Shown: positions 1 to 8,244 of the stretch, one piece after another
How positions within the stretch are numbered: the stretch's first letter is position 1
How the letters are laid out: each line of letters starts with the position of its first letter
Assembly (NCBI GenBank): GCA_044238605.1
Contig: JBIICY010000002.1
Span: forward strand, 62,001-126,000
Source of the DNA: UBA10438 sp044238605
Lineage (GTDB): Bacteria > Bacteroidota > Ignavibacteria > Kapaibacteriales > Kapaibacteriaceae
Length of the DNA: 64,000 bases
Reading direction: 5' to 3'
Translations under genes and position numbers: made by a program
Notes under the pieces: model-generated
What the model was told of the DNA's origin: nothing
The model's input: only the letters and a program-made list of their open reading frames with translations
Database searches by the model: none

Positions 1-840
1 CTCGTGTTCTTTACGATCGTGTTCTTTCTTGTCTTCTACAGATTCCGCGAACAGGCCTGCCTGATTGCATGTCCGTATGGACGCTACATGTCTGCCCTGG
101 TCGATGAAAACACAGTCGCTGTTACTTATGACTACAAAAGGGGCGAACAACGTGCCAAGTGGACCAAGGACGACGCGGCTGCGCAGAAGTTTGCTCTGGT
201 CAATGGCGAGACAATAGTGCGGTCTGGTGAAAAGGGAGACTGCGTTGATTGTCACCAATGCGTAACGGTATGCCCAACTGGTATCGACATTCGCAACGGT
301 ATACAACTCGAATGCGTTAACTGCACGGCATGCATCGACGCCTGTGATAATGTGATGCAGAAGGTTGGTTTGGATAAAGGCCTGATACGGTACACAAGTT
401 TGAGTTCGGTCGAATCTGGAACCAAACAATCATTCTTTACGCGTCGCATTGTTGCCTATTTGATCGTATGGCTTGTTCTCATGTCGGTAGTGGTTACGCT
501 TTTTGCATTTCGTAAAGATCTGGATGTGGTCGTACTCCGTCAGGAAGGCACTACCTGGGTATCCACGGCCGGCGGAGTTATAAACTTTTACCAGCTCCAG
601 CTCATCAACAAGGGACAGAGAGATGTTTCATATTCGGTTCGTGTTGCTGCACCCGCGGGATATGCAATCAAACAGCTTGGCATGCCGGGCAAAGTTGAGT
701 CGATGCAAATCTTAAAGGGGCGCTTTATCCTGCGACGAAGTGCGAAGTCTGCCCAGACATCGCAGGAGACTATTACACTCCGGATAGACTACGGAGACGG
801 ACAGCATCAACATGTAACAACATCCTTTTTAGCCCCGTAA
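1..840 (+). CDS. ccoG: CcoG/FixG-type cytochrome oxidase accessory protein (5'-truncated)
   Basis: Membrane iron-sulfur protein of the CcoG/FixG family, known for a role in copper handling during cbb3 oxidase assembly. The frame is open to the left edge, so the N-terminal membrane segments and the true start are missing. Counting from the codon at position 4, the visible part has the family's CLIACPYGRY stretch near residue 19. Two ferredoxin-type Cys clusters follow (C80, C83, C86, C90 and C104, C107, C110, C114), then a transmembrane helix at about 148-168 and a C-terminal Ig-like FixG domain. A FixH-like gene follows 13 nt downstream, as expected for a cco/fix accessory cluster. The oxidase subunits themselves are presumably to the left of the window. 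Confidence 0.9.
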   Translation, partial: LVFFTIVFFLVFYRFREQACLIACPYGRYMSALVDENTVAVTYDYKRGEQRAKWTKDDAAAQKFALVNGETIVRSGEKGDCVDCHQCVTVCPTGIDIRNGIQLECVNCTACIDACDNVMQKVGLDKGLIRYTSLSSVESGTKQSFFTRRIVAYLIVWLVLMSVVVTLFAFRKDLDVVVLRQEGTTWVSTAGGVINFYQLQLINKGQRDVSYSVRVAAPAGYAIKQLGMPGKVESMQILKGRFILRRSAKSAQTSQETITLRIDYGDGQHQHVTTSFLAP

Positions 841-853
841 CCGAGGAGTCGAG

Positions 854-1294
854 ATGAAGATTTCATGGGGAACATCAATAACCATTGTCTACACAGCATT
901 TGCGCTAGCAACGCTGGGCTTTGTTGGCTTTGCAATGACGCAACGAGTTGATTTGGTCAGTGCAGAGTATTACGAAGAAGCCCTGCGGTACGATATCATG
1001 CAGCAGGCACGTGCTGGTGCATATATGCGCAACATTGCTGTGTCTGCTATCGATGGAAGTCTCCGGCTTACCAACGTAGGCGTGGCAGATACTTCTGTTG
1101 TGGTTGACATCAGTTTGAAGAGAGCGCAGAATCCAGCGATGGATCGGGCATATCGTGTTCGGCTTGCAAGCGTTGCTATCGATGGGGTGTCGACAAGGCA
1201 GTTGGAACGTGGACTCTGGGACGTGCGTGTGTCGTGGACGCAGGGTCAAAAGCTGTTTCAAATTGATACCGTTATTGTTCTCTCAGAGTTATGA
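854..1294 (+). CDS. FixH-like protein
   Basis: 146-residue protein of the FixH type, a membrane-anchored periplasmic factor associated with cbb3 oxidase maturation. It has one N-terminal transmembrane helix (about residues 8-27), then the characteristic acidic/aromatic stretch SAEYYEEALRYD, and a beta-rich periplasmic domain. A GAGGAG ribosome binding site (844-849) supports the start. Its stop overlaps the next start by four bases (ATGA), indicating translational coupling. The assignment rests on size, topology, the YYE motif and the ccoG neighbour. Confidence 0.8.
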   Translation: MKISWGTSITIVYTAFALATLGFVGFAMTQRVDLVSAEYYEEALRYDIMQQARAGAYMRNIAVSAIDGSLRLTNVGVADTSVVVDISLKRAQNPAMDRAYRVRLASVAIDGVSTRQLERGLWDVRVSWTQGQKLFQIDTVIVLSEL

Positions 1295-2004
1295 TTGAAT
1301 TGTTTGCTGGCTTACTTATGGGAATCGCTGGATCGCTCCATTGCATCGGGATGTGCGGTCCGTTGGTTGCCTTGTCAACACCGCAGGGATCTCGTGCACG
1401 GATGGCACAGACAGCAGCACGGTACCATCTGGGCCGAGTTGGTATGTACGTTATCATTGGGTTGTTCTTATCTGTTTCGCGCAATGCAGCGCAGATAGGT
1501 CACTATGCTTCGATCATTTCAATCACAGCCGGAGTAGGCATGATTGCAGTTGCATTGATCCAGCTGTTGTATCATCGAAGTATCCTTCCTGATGTTCTTA
1601 CACGACCGTTAACAAAAGTGGTTTTGCGCGGTGCGCGCACGCTAGCGTCATCGAGGCTTGGTGGGAGTCCTATCCTACGCGGAATGCTGAATGGACTGCT
1701 TCCCTGTGGATTGTCGGTTTCAGCATTTATCGCATCACTTACACTTCCAGCGCCATGGCAGGCTGTGCTGTTCCTTGCAGGTTTTGGAGTAGGTACGTCA
1801 CCAGGGCTGTGGGGCGCAACAGCTCTTGGAAGACTTGGAATGATGAAGATACTCGGCTCGCGCAGCGTAGCACCTCCGCTACTCGTGGTGGTATCAGGAC
1901 TCCTCGTCATGATACGTGGCCTTTCATTGGGTATTCCGTTGTTGTCTCCTGATATCAATCATGCACTCTTTCATAGTGTTCGTGGATGCTGCACTGGGCA
2001 TTAG
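1291..2004 (+). CDS. TauE/SafE (UreH/DsbD-like) membrane protein of the cco cluster
   Basis: 237-residue polytopic membrane protein with about six hydrophobic segments. Two cysteine motifs stand out: GSLHCIGMCGP near residue 15 and NGLLPCGL near residue 135. They are typical of the DsbD/UreH-like sulfite exporter TauE/SafE family found next to ccoG/fixH genes. In that setting the family is thought to act in metal (copper) or thiol handling for oxidase assembly. The precise substrate cannot be read from the sequence. The gene overlaps the upstream fixH-like gene by ATGA. The C terminus carries an extra Cys-Cys pair (GCCTGH), a possible metal-binding end. Confidence 0.75.
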   Translation: MIELFAGLLMGIAGSLHCIGMCGPLVALSTPQGSRARMAQTAARYHLGRVGMYVIIGLFLSVSRNAAQIGHYASIISITAGVGMIAVALIQLLYHRSILPDVLTRPLTKVVLRGARTLASSRLGGSPILRGMLNGLLPCGLSVSAFIASLTLPAPWQAVLFLAGFGVGTSPGLWGATALGRLGMMKILGSRSVAPPLLVVVSGLLVMIRGLSLGIPLLSPDINHALFHSVRGCCTGH

Positions 2005-2073
2005 ATTTTGAATTAAGACAAGGATGTCCGATATTGCGTCCATCAATTCAATCATTATCACCAAAGGTTAGAG

Positions 2074-2481
2074 ATGAAGTCGTTTGCATTTGCTGTCGTA
2101 GCGTTGATTTGCAGCTACGCAGTGGGCATAGCAGCCGCAGATAAGGCTGCGCTGATGGCAAAAGGGCAGAAAATTTATAACGAGTACTGCAAGACATGTC
2201 ATCAACCAAACGGCCAAGGGTTGGGCACTGTCTATCCGCCCCTTGCCAAGAGTGATTATTTGAAAAACACTCCGATGCCTACCATTATCAAAGAGGTTGT
2301 TAATGGGAAGAGCGGCAAGCTGAAGGTCAACGGTAAAGAGTACAATGGCGTTATGGCACCGCTGCCAAAGAAGTACACAGATGATGATATCGCAGGTGTG
2401 ATAACCTACGTCTATAACAGCTTTGGTAACTCAGGTCCAGTTGTTACCCCGGCAGACGTAAAGAAGCACAAGAAGAAGTAA
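2074..2481 (+). CDS. Small periplasmic class I cytochrome c
   Basis: 135-residue mono-heme cytochrome c. A signal peptide (about residues 1-21, ending AAA) directs export. The heme attachment site is C38-K-T-C41-H42, and M93 in NGVMAPL is the probable sixth heme ligand. The tail is lysine-rich. Its position after the ccoG/fixH/TauE-like genes suggests an electron carrier to the terminal oxidase, but a detached oxidase subunit or another respiratory donor is equally possible. It lies 69 nt after the preceding gene and is followed by a clear intrinsic terminator, so it ends the transcription unit. Confidence 0.88.
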   Translation: MKSFAFAVVALICSYAVGIAAADKAALMAKGQKIYNEYCKTCHQPNGQGLGTVYPPLAKSDYLKNTPMPTIIKEVVNGKSGKLKVNGKEYNGVMAPLPKKYTDDDIAGVITYVYNSFGNSGPVVTPADVKKHKKK

Positions 2482-2502
2482 CAGACCCAAACTGTCAAGA
2501 AT

Positions 2503-2548
2503 GCATGCCCCTTGTGACTATCGACACAAGGGGCATGTGTATTTTTGC
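2503..2548 (+). terminator. Intrinsic terminator after cytochrome c
   Basis: A perfect 13-bp stem (2504-2516 with 2525-2537) encloses an 8-nt loop and is followed by TGTATTTTTGC. It sits 22 nt after the cytochrome c stop. The T-rich tail also contains a promoter-like TATTTTTG box. Confidence 0.85.
2540..2547 (+). promoter_or_regulatory. Possible -7 box for the E1 operon
   Basis: TATTTTTG matches the Bacteroidota -7 consensus TAnnTTTG and lies 29 nt before the E1 alpha start codon, inside the U-tract of the preceding terminator. No TTTG is seen at the ideal spacing. The nearest TTG, in the terminator stem, is about 25 nt upstream. Confidence 0.4.
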
Positions 2549-2576
2549 AGTCTACAACCGATTCTGAGGAAGGAAC

Positions 2577-3575
2577 ATGGCCAAAACTCCGGCATCAGCC
2601 TACAGTGCTCAGCAGCAGCAGGAGCTGCTCAAGTACATGCTTATGGCTCGTGAATTCGACAATGCGATGCTTCGCTTATACAGGCAGGGTAAGGCCTTTG
2701 GCGGTGTGTATTCTCAGCTTGGAAACGAAGCAGTGAGTGTTGGAAGTGCGTATGCGCTGGACCGGTTTAAGGACGTGCTCTTTCCAATGCACCGCAACAT
2801 TGGTGGTCATTTCGTCTTCGGGCAGTCATTAGATCAGTTGATGCTCAACCACCTTGCCCGAAAGGGAAGTCAAATGCGTGGTACTGATGGAACAGGGCAT
2901 TATGCCGACCCTTCACTGCGCATTTATGGAAATGTTTCACACCTTGGTGCAATGATTCCAGTGGCAGCAGGGTTTTCGCTAGCCGACAAGCTACGGGGTA
3001 TAACAACAGTTTCGTTGACATACATTGGCGACGGTGGAGCCCAGGTTGGTGAAGTGCACGAGGCCCTGAATTTTGCCGCTGTGCACAAGCTGCCGCTGAT
3101 TCTGATTATTGAGAATAACCAGTACGCATATTCCACACCTAACTCTCTTGAGTTTGCATGTGAGAATCTTAGCGACAGAGCTATCGGATACGGTATGCAC
3201 GGTGTAACGATAGATGGAACAGATGTGGAGCTTGTGTATGCCACATGCGTCGAAGCAGTTGAGCGAGCCCGACGTGGCGAGGGTCCAACACTTATCGAGA
3301 CGCGTACCATGCGCATGCGAGGTCATGCAGAGCATGATGACTTCTCCTACGTTCCGAAAGAACTTCTTGCCGAATGGTCGGAGAAAGATCCTGTTGAAAC
3401 GTATATCAGCCTGCTTGACAAGCGTGGGGTTATGAGCCGTGAAGAGGCAACTGTGCTGCGTAAACAGATTCTTGCTGATATGATCGCGGCAATCGACCGT
3501 GCTCTAGAACAACCATGGCCTGATGCCGAGGAAGGAATGAAATCAGTTTTTATGTCAGAACAGGTGGAGGGCTAA
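2577..3575 (+). CDS. pdhA: 2-oxoacid (pyruvate-type) dehydrogenase E1 component, alpha subunit
   Basis: 332-residue thiamine-diphosphate-dependent alpha subunit of an alpha2beta2 E1 enzyme, which decarboxylates pyruvate or a branched-chain 2-oxoacid and reductively acylates the E2 lipoyl group. The ThDP/Mg motif runs from GDGGAQVGEVHEALN (about residue 151) to IENNQYAYSTP (about 178). Other family signatures include FPMHRNIGGHF and the phosphorylation-loop region TMRMRGHAEHDD. Length is typical. An AAGGAAC site precedes the ATG. The beta subunit starts 4 nt after the stop, so the two are cotranscribed. No E2 or E3 gene is adjacent. Pyruvate versus branched-chain specificity cannot be decided by eye, so the symbol is provisional. 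Confidence 0.88.
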   Translation: MAKTPASAYSAQQQQELLKYMLMAREFDNAMLRLYRQGKAFGGVYSQLGNEAVSVGSAYALDRFKDVLFPMHRNIGGHFVFGQSLDQLMLNHLARKGSQMRGTDGTGHYADPSLRIYGNVSHLGAMIPVAAGFSLADKLRGITTVSLTYIGDGGAQVGEVHEALNFAAVHKLPLILIIENNQYAYSTPNSLEFACENLSDRAIGYGMHGVTIDGTDVELVYATCVEAVERARRGEGPTLIETRTMRMRGHAEHDDFSYVPKELLAEWSEKDPVETYISLLDKRGVMSREEATVLRKQILADMIAAIDRALEQPWPDAEEGMKSVFMSEQVEG

Positions 3576-3579
3576 CACA

Positions 3580-4551
3580 ATGATTATGACCTACCTGGAG
3601 GCAATTGCTGATGCAATGCGTGTTGAGATGCGCAGAGACGAATCAGTAATCATGATCGGTGAGGACATCGGTACATATGGCGGAGCTTTTAAGCTCACGA
3701 AGGGATTCCTTGATGAGTTTGGTTCCAATCGGATTATCGATGCGCCGATTTCAGAGACAGCTATTATCGGTGCTGCCATTGGAGCATCACTGAACGGAAT
3801 GAGACCAATTGCTGAAATGCAGTTCATGGATTTTGTTACCAATGGGTTTAACCAGTTGGTAACAGTTGCCGGGACAACCGCATATCGATGGTCTCTTCCT
3901 GTGCCAATGGTTGTCCGTGGTCCGTCTGGTGGAGGCGTCGGAGCAAATCCGTTTCACAGCCGCAACTCTGAAGCCTGGTTTGTCCATGCAACCGGTCTTA
4001 AAGTTGTTTGCCCTGCATTTCCAGATGATGCCAAGGGGCTGATGATGGCCTCTATTCGAGATAACGATCCTGTGGTGTTCTTTGAGCACAAGGGTCTCTA
4101 TCGCAAGATCAAGGGAGAAGTGCCGGAGGGCGAGTATATCGTGCCACTTGGCAAGGCGCGTACGGTGCGCCCGGGTGCACATTGTTCGGTGATCGCATAT
4201 GGATCTGCAGTGCACATGGCACTGGAGGCTGCTGACATCCTTGCAGCTGAAGGCATCGACGTTGAGATTGTTGACATACGAACGCTCGTACCGTTTGATG
4301 AAGAGTCGGTGCTGGAATCGGTTAAGAAAACGGGTAGAGCTGTTGTTGCTCATGAGGCCGTTCTTACCGCAGGTTTTGGTGGAGAGATCGCAGCGAGAAT
4401 TGCCGACAAAGCTTTTCAGTGGTTGGATGCACCCGTCAAACGTGTTGCGGCATTTGATAGTCCCACGCCATTTGCACCAACGCTGGAGAAGGCCGTACTT
4501 CCAAATGCCGAGAAAATCGCACACACGATTCGCCAGGTTTGTTCGTTCTAG
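3580..4551 (+). CDS. pdhB: 2-oxoacid (pyruvate-type) dehydrogenase E1 component, beta subunit
   Basis: 323-residue transketolase-like beta subunit that pairs with the alpha subunit directly upstream. Recognisable blocks are GEDIGTYGGAFKLTKG (about residue 27), RIIDAPISETAIIGAAIG (about 51), AEMQFMDF, and the GPSGGGVGANPFHSR substrate-site region. The transketolase C-terminal fold follows (EIVDIRTLVPFD). A GGAGGG site precedes the start. A second ATG two codons on is also possible. E1 needs a lipoylated E2 partner encoded elsewhere. The LipM/LplA-like gene at 11 kb could supply lipoylation. Confidence 0.88.
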   Translation: MIMTYLEAIADAMRVEMRRDESVIMIGEDIGTYGGAFKLTKGFLDEFGSNRIIDAPISETAIIGAAIGASLNGMRPIAEMQFMDFVTNGFNQLVTVAGTTAYRWSLPVPMVVRGPSGGGVGANPFHSRNSEAWFVHATGLKVVCPAFPDDAKGLMMASIRDNDPVVFFEHKGLYRKIKGEVPEGEYIVPLGKARTVRPGAHCSVIAYGSAVHMALEAADILAAEGIDVEIVDIRTLVPFDEESVLESVKKTGRAVVAHEAVLTAGFGGEIAARIADKAFQWLDAPVKRVAAFDSPTPFAPTLEKAVLPNAEKIAHTIRQVCSF

Positions 4552-4563
4552 GTTGTTGAAAAG

Positions 4564-4599
4564 TTTGCGCTTACTCGCGCGGCACGAATCGTATTTTTG
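4564..4599 (+). promoter_or_regulatory. Candidate promoter of the 97-residue protein/glycosyltransferase run
   Basis: TTTG (4564-4567) and TATTTTTG (4592-4599) resemble the Bacteroidota -33/-7 elements. Their 24-nt spacing is longer than the usual 19-21. The -7 box is 28 nt before the next start codon. Confidence 0.4.
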
Positions 4600-4627
4600 C
4601 GCTCATCATTCTCACTAGGGTCTGCAC

Positions 4628-4921
4628 ATGGCAAGAGTCCATTTCAGCGTCACTTACTCGATTGCCGATGGCAAGCGCGGGGACTTTCTAAATGCAATCG
4701 CGAACGTTCGTGCATTTTATGCGAACACAGACGTTGAGTTTTCTCTCTTCGAAGTAAAAGGAAAGCACAACCACTTTCAAGAAGTGTATGTTTTCCCATC
4801 TGCAGAATCGTATGAGGCATCCGACGATCCTGAGGCAACAGCACCAATCTCTGCTTCTCTCGAGAAGATCTACTCTCTTGCCAAGGACGTTCGCTACGAT
4901 GTAGCGAATGAGGTTGCCTAA
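4628..4921 (+). CDS. Small conserved protein, possible ferredoxin-like/ABM-type fold
   Basis: 97-residue soluble protein of unassigned function. The pattern of alternating strands and helices (VHFSVTYSIADGKRGDFLNAI, FSLFEVKGKHNHFQEVYVFPS) resembles dimeric alpha-beta barrel proteins of the antibiotic-biosynthesis-monooxygenase superfamily. That is a fold-level guess from pattern only. It has no signal peptide or membrane segment. It sits between E1 beta and a glycosyltransferase and is 18 nt upstream of the latter, so it may be cotranscribed with the glycosyltransferases. Confidence 0.6.
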   Translation: MARVHFSVTYSIADGKRGDFLNAIANVRAFYANTDVEFSLFEVKGKHNHFQEVYVFPSAESYEASDDPEATAPISASLEKIYSLAKDVRYDVANEVA

Positions 4922-4939
4922 CAACTGCGTAGGGCAGAG

Positions 4940-6073
4940 ATGAAGATCGCCTATGATGCCATCCTGCTCCTAGGCCGCAGCGGTATCGAGCGATATGCTA
5001 GAGAGCTTATCAAGCATGTTGCTGCCAGCGGTGATTCCCATCAATTGCGGTTGATCTCCGGCACGGAGTATGGTGGTGCAACGAGGGAGTATTTTAGACA
5101 TCTTCCAAACGTTGACACAAAGTCCGTCATACCACATGAGCGGCTGCTTGGCGCGCCTCTGCGTCTGTTGATGCGGTCAATCCAGCGTCGCCGTTTTTCA
5201 ACGGCAATTCGTGACGTCGATGTTGTGCACATCCTTGGGCCAACCAAGTTTGTTCCGTCGGGTGCGCCGTTAGTTGTAACGATTCACGATCTGTTTCCGA
5301 TGGATGCGTCGTTCGGCCTCAGTGCTGAGATGCAGCGGCGATTCCCCGGTCGCATCGATCGACAGCTAAAGGCTGCGTCAGCTGTTGTCTGTCCGTCGTC
5401 GTATGTAGCCGGAACAATTCGTGATTCGTTCCCATGGTACACAGGTCCGATTGCCGTAACGCCCCTGGCGGCAAGTGATGCCTTTACCCCGACAGAGTTA
5501 TCTGATCATGTGCGCAGAAAGCACGCCATACATGATCGATTTGTACTTTTCGTGGGCAGGGTAGACCCTCGCAAGAACATTCCTCGAATGCTGAAGGCGT
5601 GGGCAACGCTGTCTCGTGAACTGAGGTCCCAGACGCAGTTTGTCCTGCTTCTTGCAGGAGATCCAGTATCACTCGAGAAGCTCAAGAAAGAACACCACGA
5701 CGTGCTCTCTGATCCGTCTATTCGACTGATCTATGAAGTACCGTCGAGTGAAATGATTCAGCTATTGTCAGCCTCTCGTGCACTGGTGTTTGCAACACTT
5801 GGAGAAGGGTTTGGGCTTCCCGTCATCGAAGCCATGAAGTGCGGATGCCCGGTCATAGCCTCGAACAACACATCGCTGCCCGAAGTAGGGGGCGATGCGG
5901 CATTGTATGTAGACCCCATTGATGTTGATTCTATTGCTAATGCTATGCAGAAGTGCCTCACTGATGACGAAGCAGTAGCTGAGATGAGACAACGGGGGCT
6001 CGTTCATGCGCAGCAGTTTACCTGGCATGAGACGGCACGGAAAACGCTCGACGTTTATTCATCGGTCATGTAA
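4940..6073 (+). CDS. Glycosyltransferase, GT4-like (tandem copy 1)
   Basis: 377-residue GT-B glycosyltransferase of the GT1/GT4 superfamily, probably moving a sugar from a nucleotide donor to a surface glycan or lipid acceptor. The N-terminal domain holds the acceptor-side signature GRSGIERYARELI. The C-terminal domain has VGRVDPRKNI and the EX7E donor-binding motif (E289...E297 in GEGFGLPVIEAM). It is closely similar to the next gene throughout, which argues for local duplication. Its stop overlaps the next start by one base. Substrate is unknown. Confidence 0.85.
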   Translation: MKIAYDAILLLGRSGIERYARELIKHVAASGDSHQLRLISGTEYGGATREYFRHLPNVDTKSVIPHERLLGAPLRLLMRSIQRRRFSTAIRDVDVVHILGPTKFVPSGAPLVVTIHDLFPMDASFGLSAEMQRRFPGRIDRQLKAASAVVCPSSYVAGTIRDSFPWYTGPIAVTPLAASDAFTPTELSDHVRRKHAIHDRFVLFVGRVDPRKNIPRMLKAWATLSRELRSQTQFVLLLAGDPVSLEKLKKEHHDVLSDPSIRLIYEVPSSEMIQLLSASRALVFATLGEGFGLPVIEAMKCGCPVIASNNTSLPEVGGDAALYVDPIDVDSIANAMQKCLTDDEAVAEMRQRGLVHAQQFTWHETARKTLDVYSSVM

Positions 6074-7224
6074 TGTCCGAATCGCGTCTGTCAACCGGCT
6101 ATGATATCAGCTCCATATTCGGACGCAATGGTATCGCACGGTATTCACGAGAGCTGTTATTGCAGATGTCGCGTCGCACAGATGTGTCCCTGCATCTTGT
6201 TGGAACGCGCAATCAGCGCAGTGAATTGTCTTCGTTGTTTGATGGAACACTGCCTGCGGGCACGGATCTTTCTATGACCCACGAGCGGGCTTTAGGAGCG
6301 CCGTTGCGAAGATTGGTTCGACTCTGGAAGGCTCGCGAGATTCGCAGGATGTTTTCAAGCGATGATGTACTGCATTATCTCGGACCTCAGAAGATCTTCG
6401 CGAATCACAATAGAACTGTTTCAACCATTCATGATCTGATACCACTCTATGATACGTTTTCAGTGGATGCAGGATTACGCTATCGCTTTCCCCGCATGAT
6501 CGAGCGACAGCTGCGCCACTCAGATGCAGTTGTGTGTCCGTCGCAGTGGGTTGCTGATACGATTCATGAACGGTTCCCATGGTATCAGGGACCAGTGACC
6601 GTGACGCCCCTTGCCGCCGGCAGCCGGTTTAGGCCTAATGAGCTCAGTTCAACGGTGCGTCTGCGGTACAAGCTTCCTGAATGCTACATGGTGTTTGTCG
6701 GACGAATCGATGTCGCTCGTAAGAATCTCGACGTGATACTCTCGGCATGGCTATCACTTGATCCCCAAACGCGGAGAGCATCACAATTCCTTGTTATCAC
6801 AGATCGTACAGATGCGGATGTTCAGAAGTTTCTCCATGATCATATGTTGAATGTTGATTCATCGGTTCGATTTCTCACATCAGTTACAACTGAGGAGATG
6901 GTTGAAATCCTCAGTAATGCGCGCGCAATGGTGTTTGCCTCTCAGGCAGAGGGTTTTGGGTTGCCTATCCTTGAGGCAATGCAGTGCGGATGTCCCGTTA
7001 TAACATCAAATGCTACATCGATGCCAGAGGTAGGGGGCGATGCGGCACTCTACGTAAGTCCAACCAACCTTGATGACGTGCGAAGCTCGATGCAGCTGGT
7101 GCTCGATAATGATTCAGTGTATGAACGATTGAAGTTTCAGGGATTGGAGCGAAGCAGACAGTTCTCGTGGAGCACAACAGCTGCATTAACCGTTGAGGCA
7201 TACAAGGCATGTCCGCACCGATAG
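6073..7224 (+). CDS. Glycosyltransferase, GT4-like (tandem copy 2)
   Basis: 383-residue paralogue of the preceding glycosyltransferase with the same architecture. It carries FGRNGIARYSRELL, a FPWYQGPVTVTPLAAG segment matching FPWYTGPIAVTPLAA in copy 1, VGRIDVARKN, and an EX7E motif in AEGFGLPILEAMQ. The shared tail PEVGGDAALYV is identical in both. The start codon overlaps the stop region of copy 1, and the 3' end overlaps the following GT9 gene by 16 nt. The compact arrangement suggests one polysaccharide or glycolipid assembly operon. Confidence 0.85.
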   Translation: MSESRLSTGYDISSIFGRNGIARYSRELLLQMSRRTDVSLHLVGTRNQRSELSSLFDGTLPAGTDLSMTHERALGAPLRRLVRLWKAREIRRMFSSDDVLHYLGPQKIFANHNRTVSTIHDLIPLYDTFSVDAGLRYRFPRMIERQLRHSDAVVCPSQWVADTIHERFPWYQGPVTVTPLAAGSRFRPNELSSTVRLRYKLPECYMVFVGRIDVARKNLDVILSAWLSLDPQTRRASQFLVITDRTDADVQKFLHDHMLNVDSSVRFLTSVTTEEMVEILSNARAMVFASQAEGFGLPILEAMQCGCPVITSNATSMPEVGGDAALYVSPTNLDDVRSSMQLVLDNDSVYERLKFQGLERSRQFSWSTTAALTVEAYKACPHR

Positions 7225-8198
7225 CCCTTCCTGATAATCCCAGGATCTTATTCCTTCGGCAAGATCGCATCGGCGATGTCTTTGTATCCACGCCAGTAGT
7301 GCGGGCGGTGCGTGATCTCTATCCCAACGCCGAAATACACTTTCTTTTATCAAAGAACAACATTGCTGCGGGGTTTGCATTGCGGCAGTTTGTGAACAAG
7401 ATTGTTGTGCTGAAGAAGTCACTTCCATCGATGGCTGCAATGCTTATAACCCTGCGCCGTATGCGATACGACCTTGTTATCGACCTTAACCATACGGCCT
7501 CAACAACATCTGTGATGTTGCGTCGTGCTGCGAAGGCTAGTGCCTGTATTGCATTGCAAACGGGACGAGATCAGGCAACAACTCATGCTGTGCCGCAGGG
7601 GGACAGATCTGTGCGCCACATTGTCGATGTGTTGTGCGATCTAACCCTGCCCCTAGGGTTTTCCATACCAGAACATGACCGCAGACCGATCGTTAAACTA
7701 GAAGAACGCGTTATCGAAACGGTTTCGCCTAAGGTGCGCCAGGGCAAGTCAGGTAAGGTTCTTGGGGTTCAGATATCTGGCTCGTCTGTGGATAGAATGT
7801 ATCCGGCTGAAGCAATGATTGAGGTCATTCGATTGATCACAGCGCATCACACAGATGTTGCGGTGGTTGTTCTGTCTGCCCCTTCTGAGGAGTCTATAGC
7901 TCAATCTGTTGCACAGCAGACCGGAGCACTGCACATTACGCCGGGTTCCACGTATGAACATTTTGCGGCCGCCATTGCGTCTTGTGACTGGCTCGTAAGC
8001 CCAGATACCGCGGCTATACATGTTGCAGCGGCGCATAACATACCGTGTGTAGTGTTGTTCTCCCGCGACCACAGAGGGTATCTCAACTGGCTCCCGTATC
8101 AGACATATTGTGATCCTGTGATCACGGATAGCCCCTCGTTAGCTACAATCTCTCCGGTTACAATAGCCGATAAAGTCATAGCCATGATATCTGGCTAG
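7209..8198 (+). CDS. GT9 (heptosyltransferase-like) glycosyltransferase
   Basis: 329-residue protein of glycosyltransferase family 9, the family of LPS heptosyltransferases. The N terminus has ILFLRQDRIGDVFVSTPVVRAV and the C-terminal donor site has SPDTAAIHVAAAHNIPCVVLFS, both diagnostic. It starts inside the end of the preceding glycosyltransferase gene, consistent with coupling. It probably adds a heptose or related sugar to the LPS core or another surface glycan; the sugar is not determinable from sequence. The ATG at 7209 gives a good fit to family length. Confidence 0.85.
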   Translation: MSAPIALPDNPRILFLRQDRIGDVFVSTPVVRAVRDLYPNAEIHFLLSKNNIAAGFALRQFVNKIVVLKKSLPSMAAMLITLRRMRYDLVIDLNHTASTTSVMLRRAAKASACIALQTGRDQATTHAVPQGDRSVRHIVDVLCDLTLPLGFSIPEHDRRPIVKLEERVIETVSPKVRQGKSGKVLGVQISGSSVDRMYPAEAMIEVIRLITAHHTDVAVVVLSAPSEESIAQSVAQQTGALHITPGSTYEHFAAAIASCDWLVSPDTAAIHVAAAHNIPCVVLFSRDHRGYLNWLPYQTYCDPVITDSPSLATISPVTIADKVIAMISG

Positions 8199-8244
8199 TA
8201 TGGCTTTGGTAAATTGCCGCCGGTAACACCTTTTTGCTTCTCGT

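Noticed and set aside
3787..4524. 245-codon open frame on the minus strand
   Set aside because: It lies entirely antisense to E1 beta, whose motifs are unambiguous; its translation is Cys/His-rich and lacks any family pattern.
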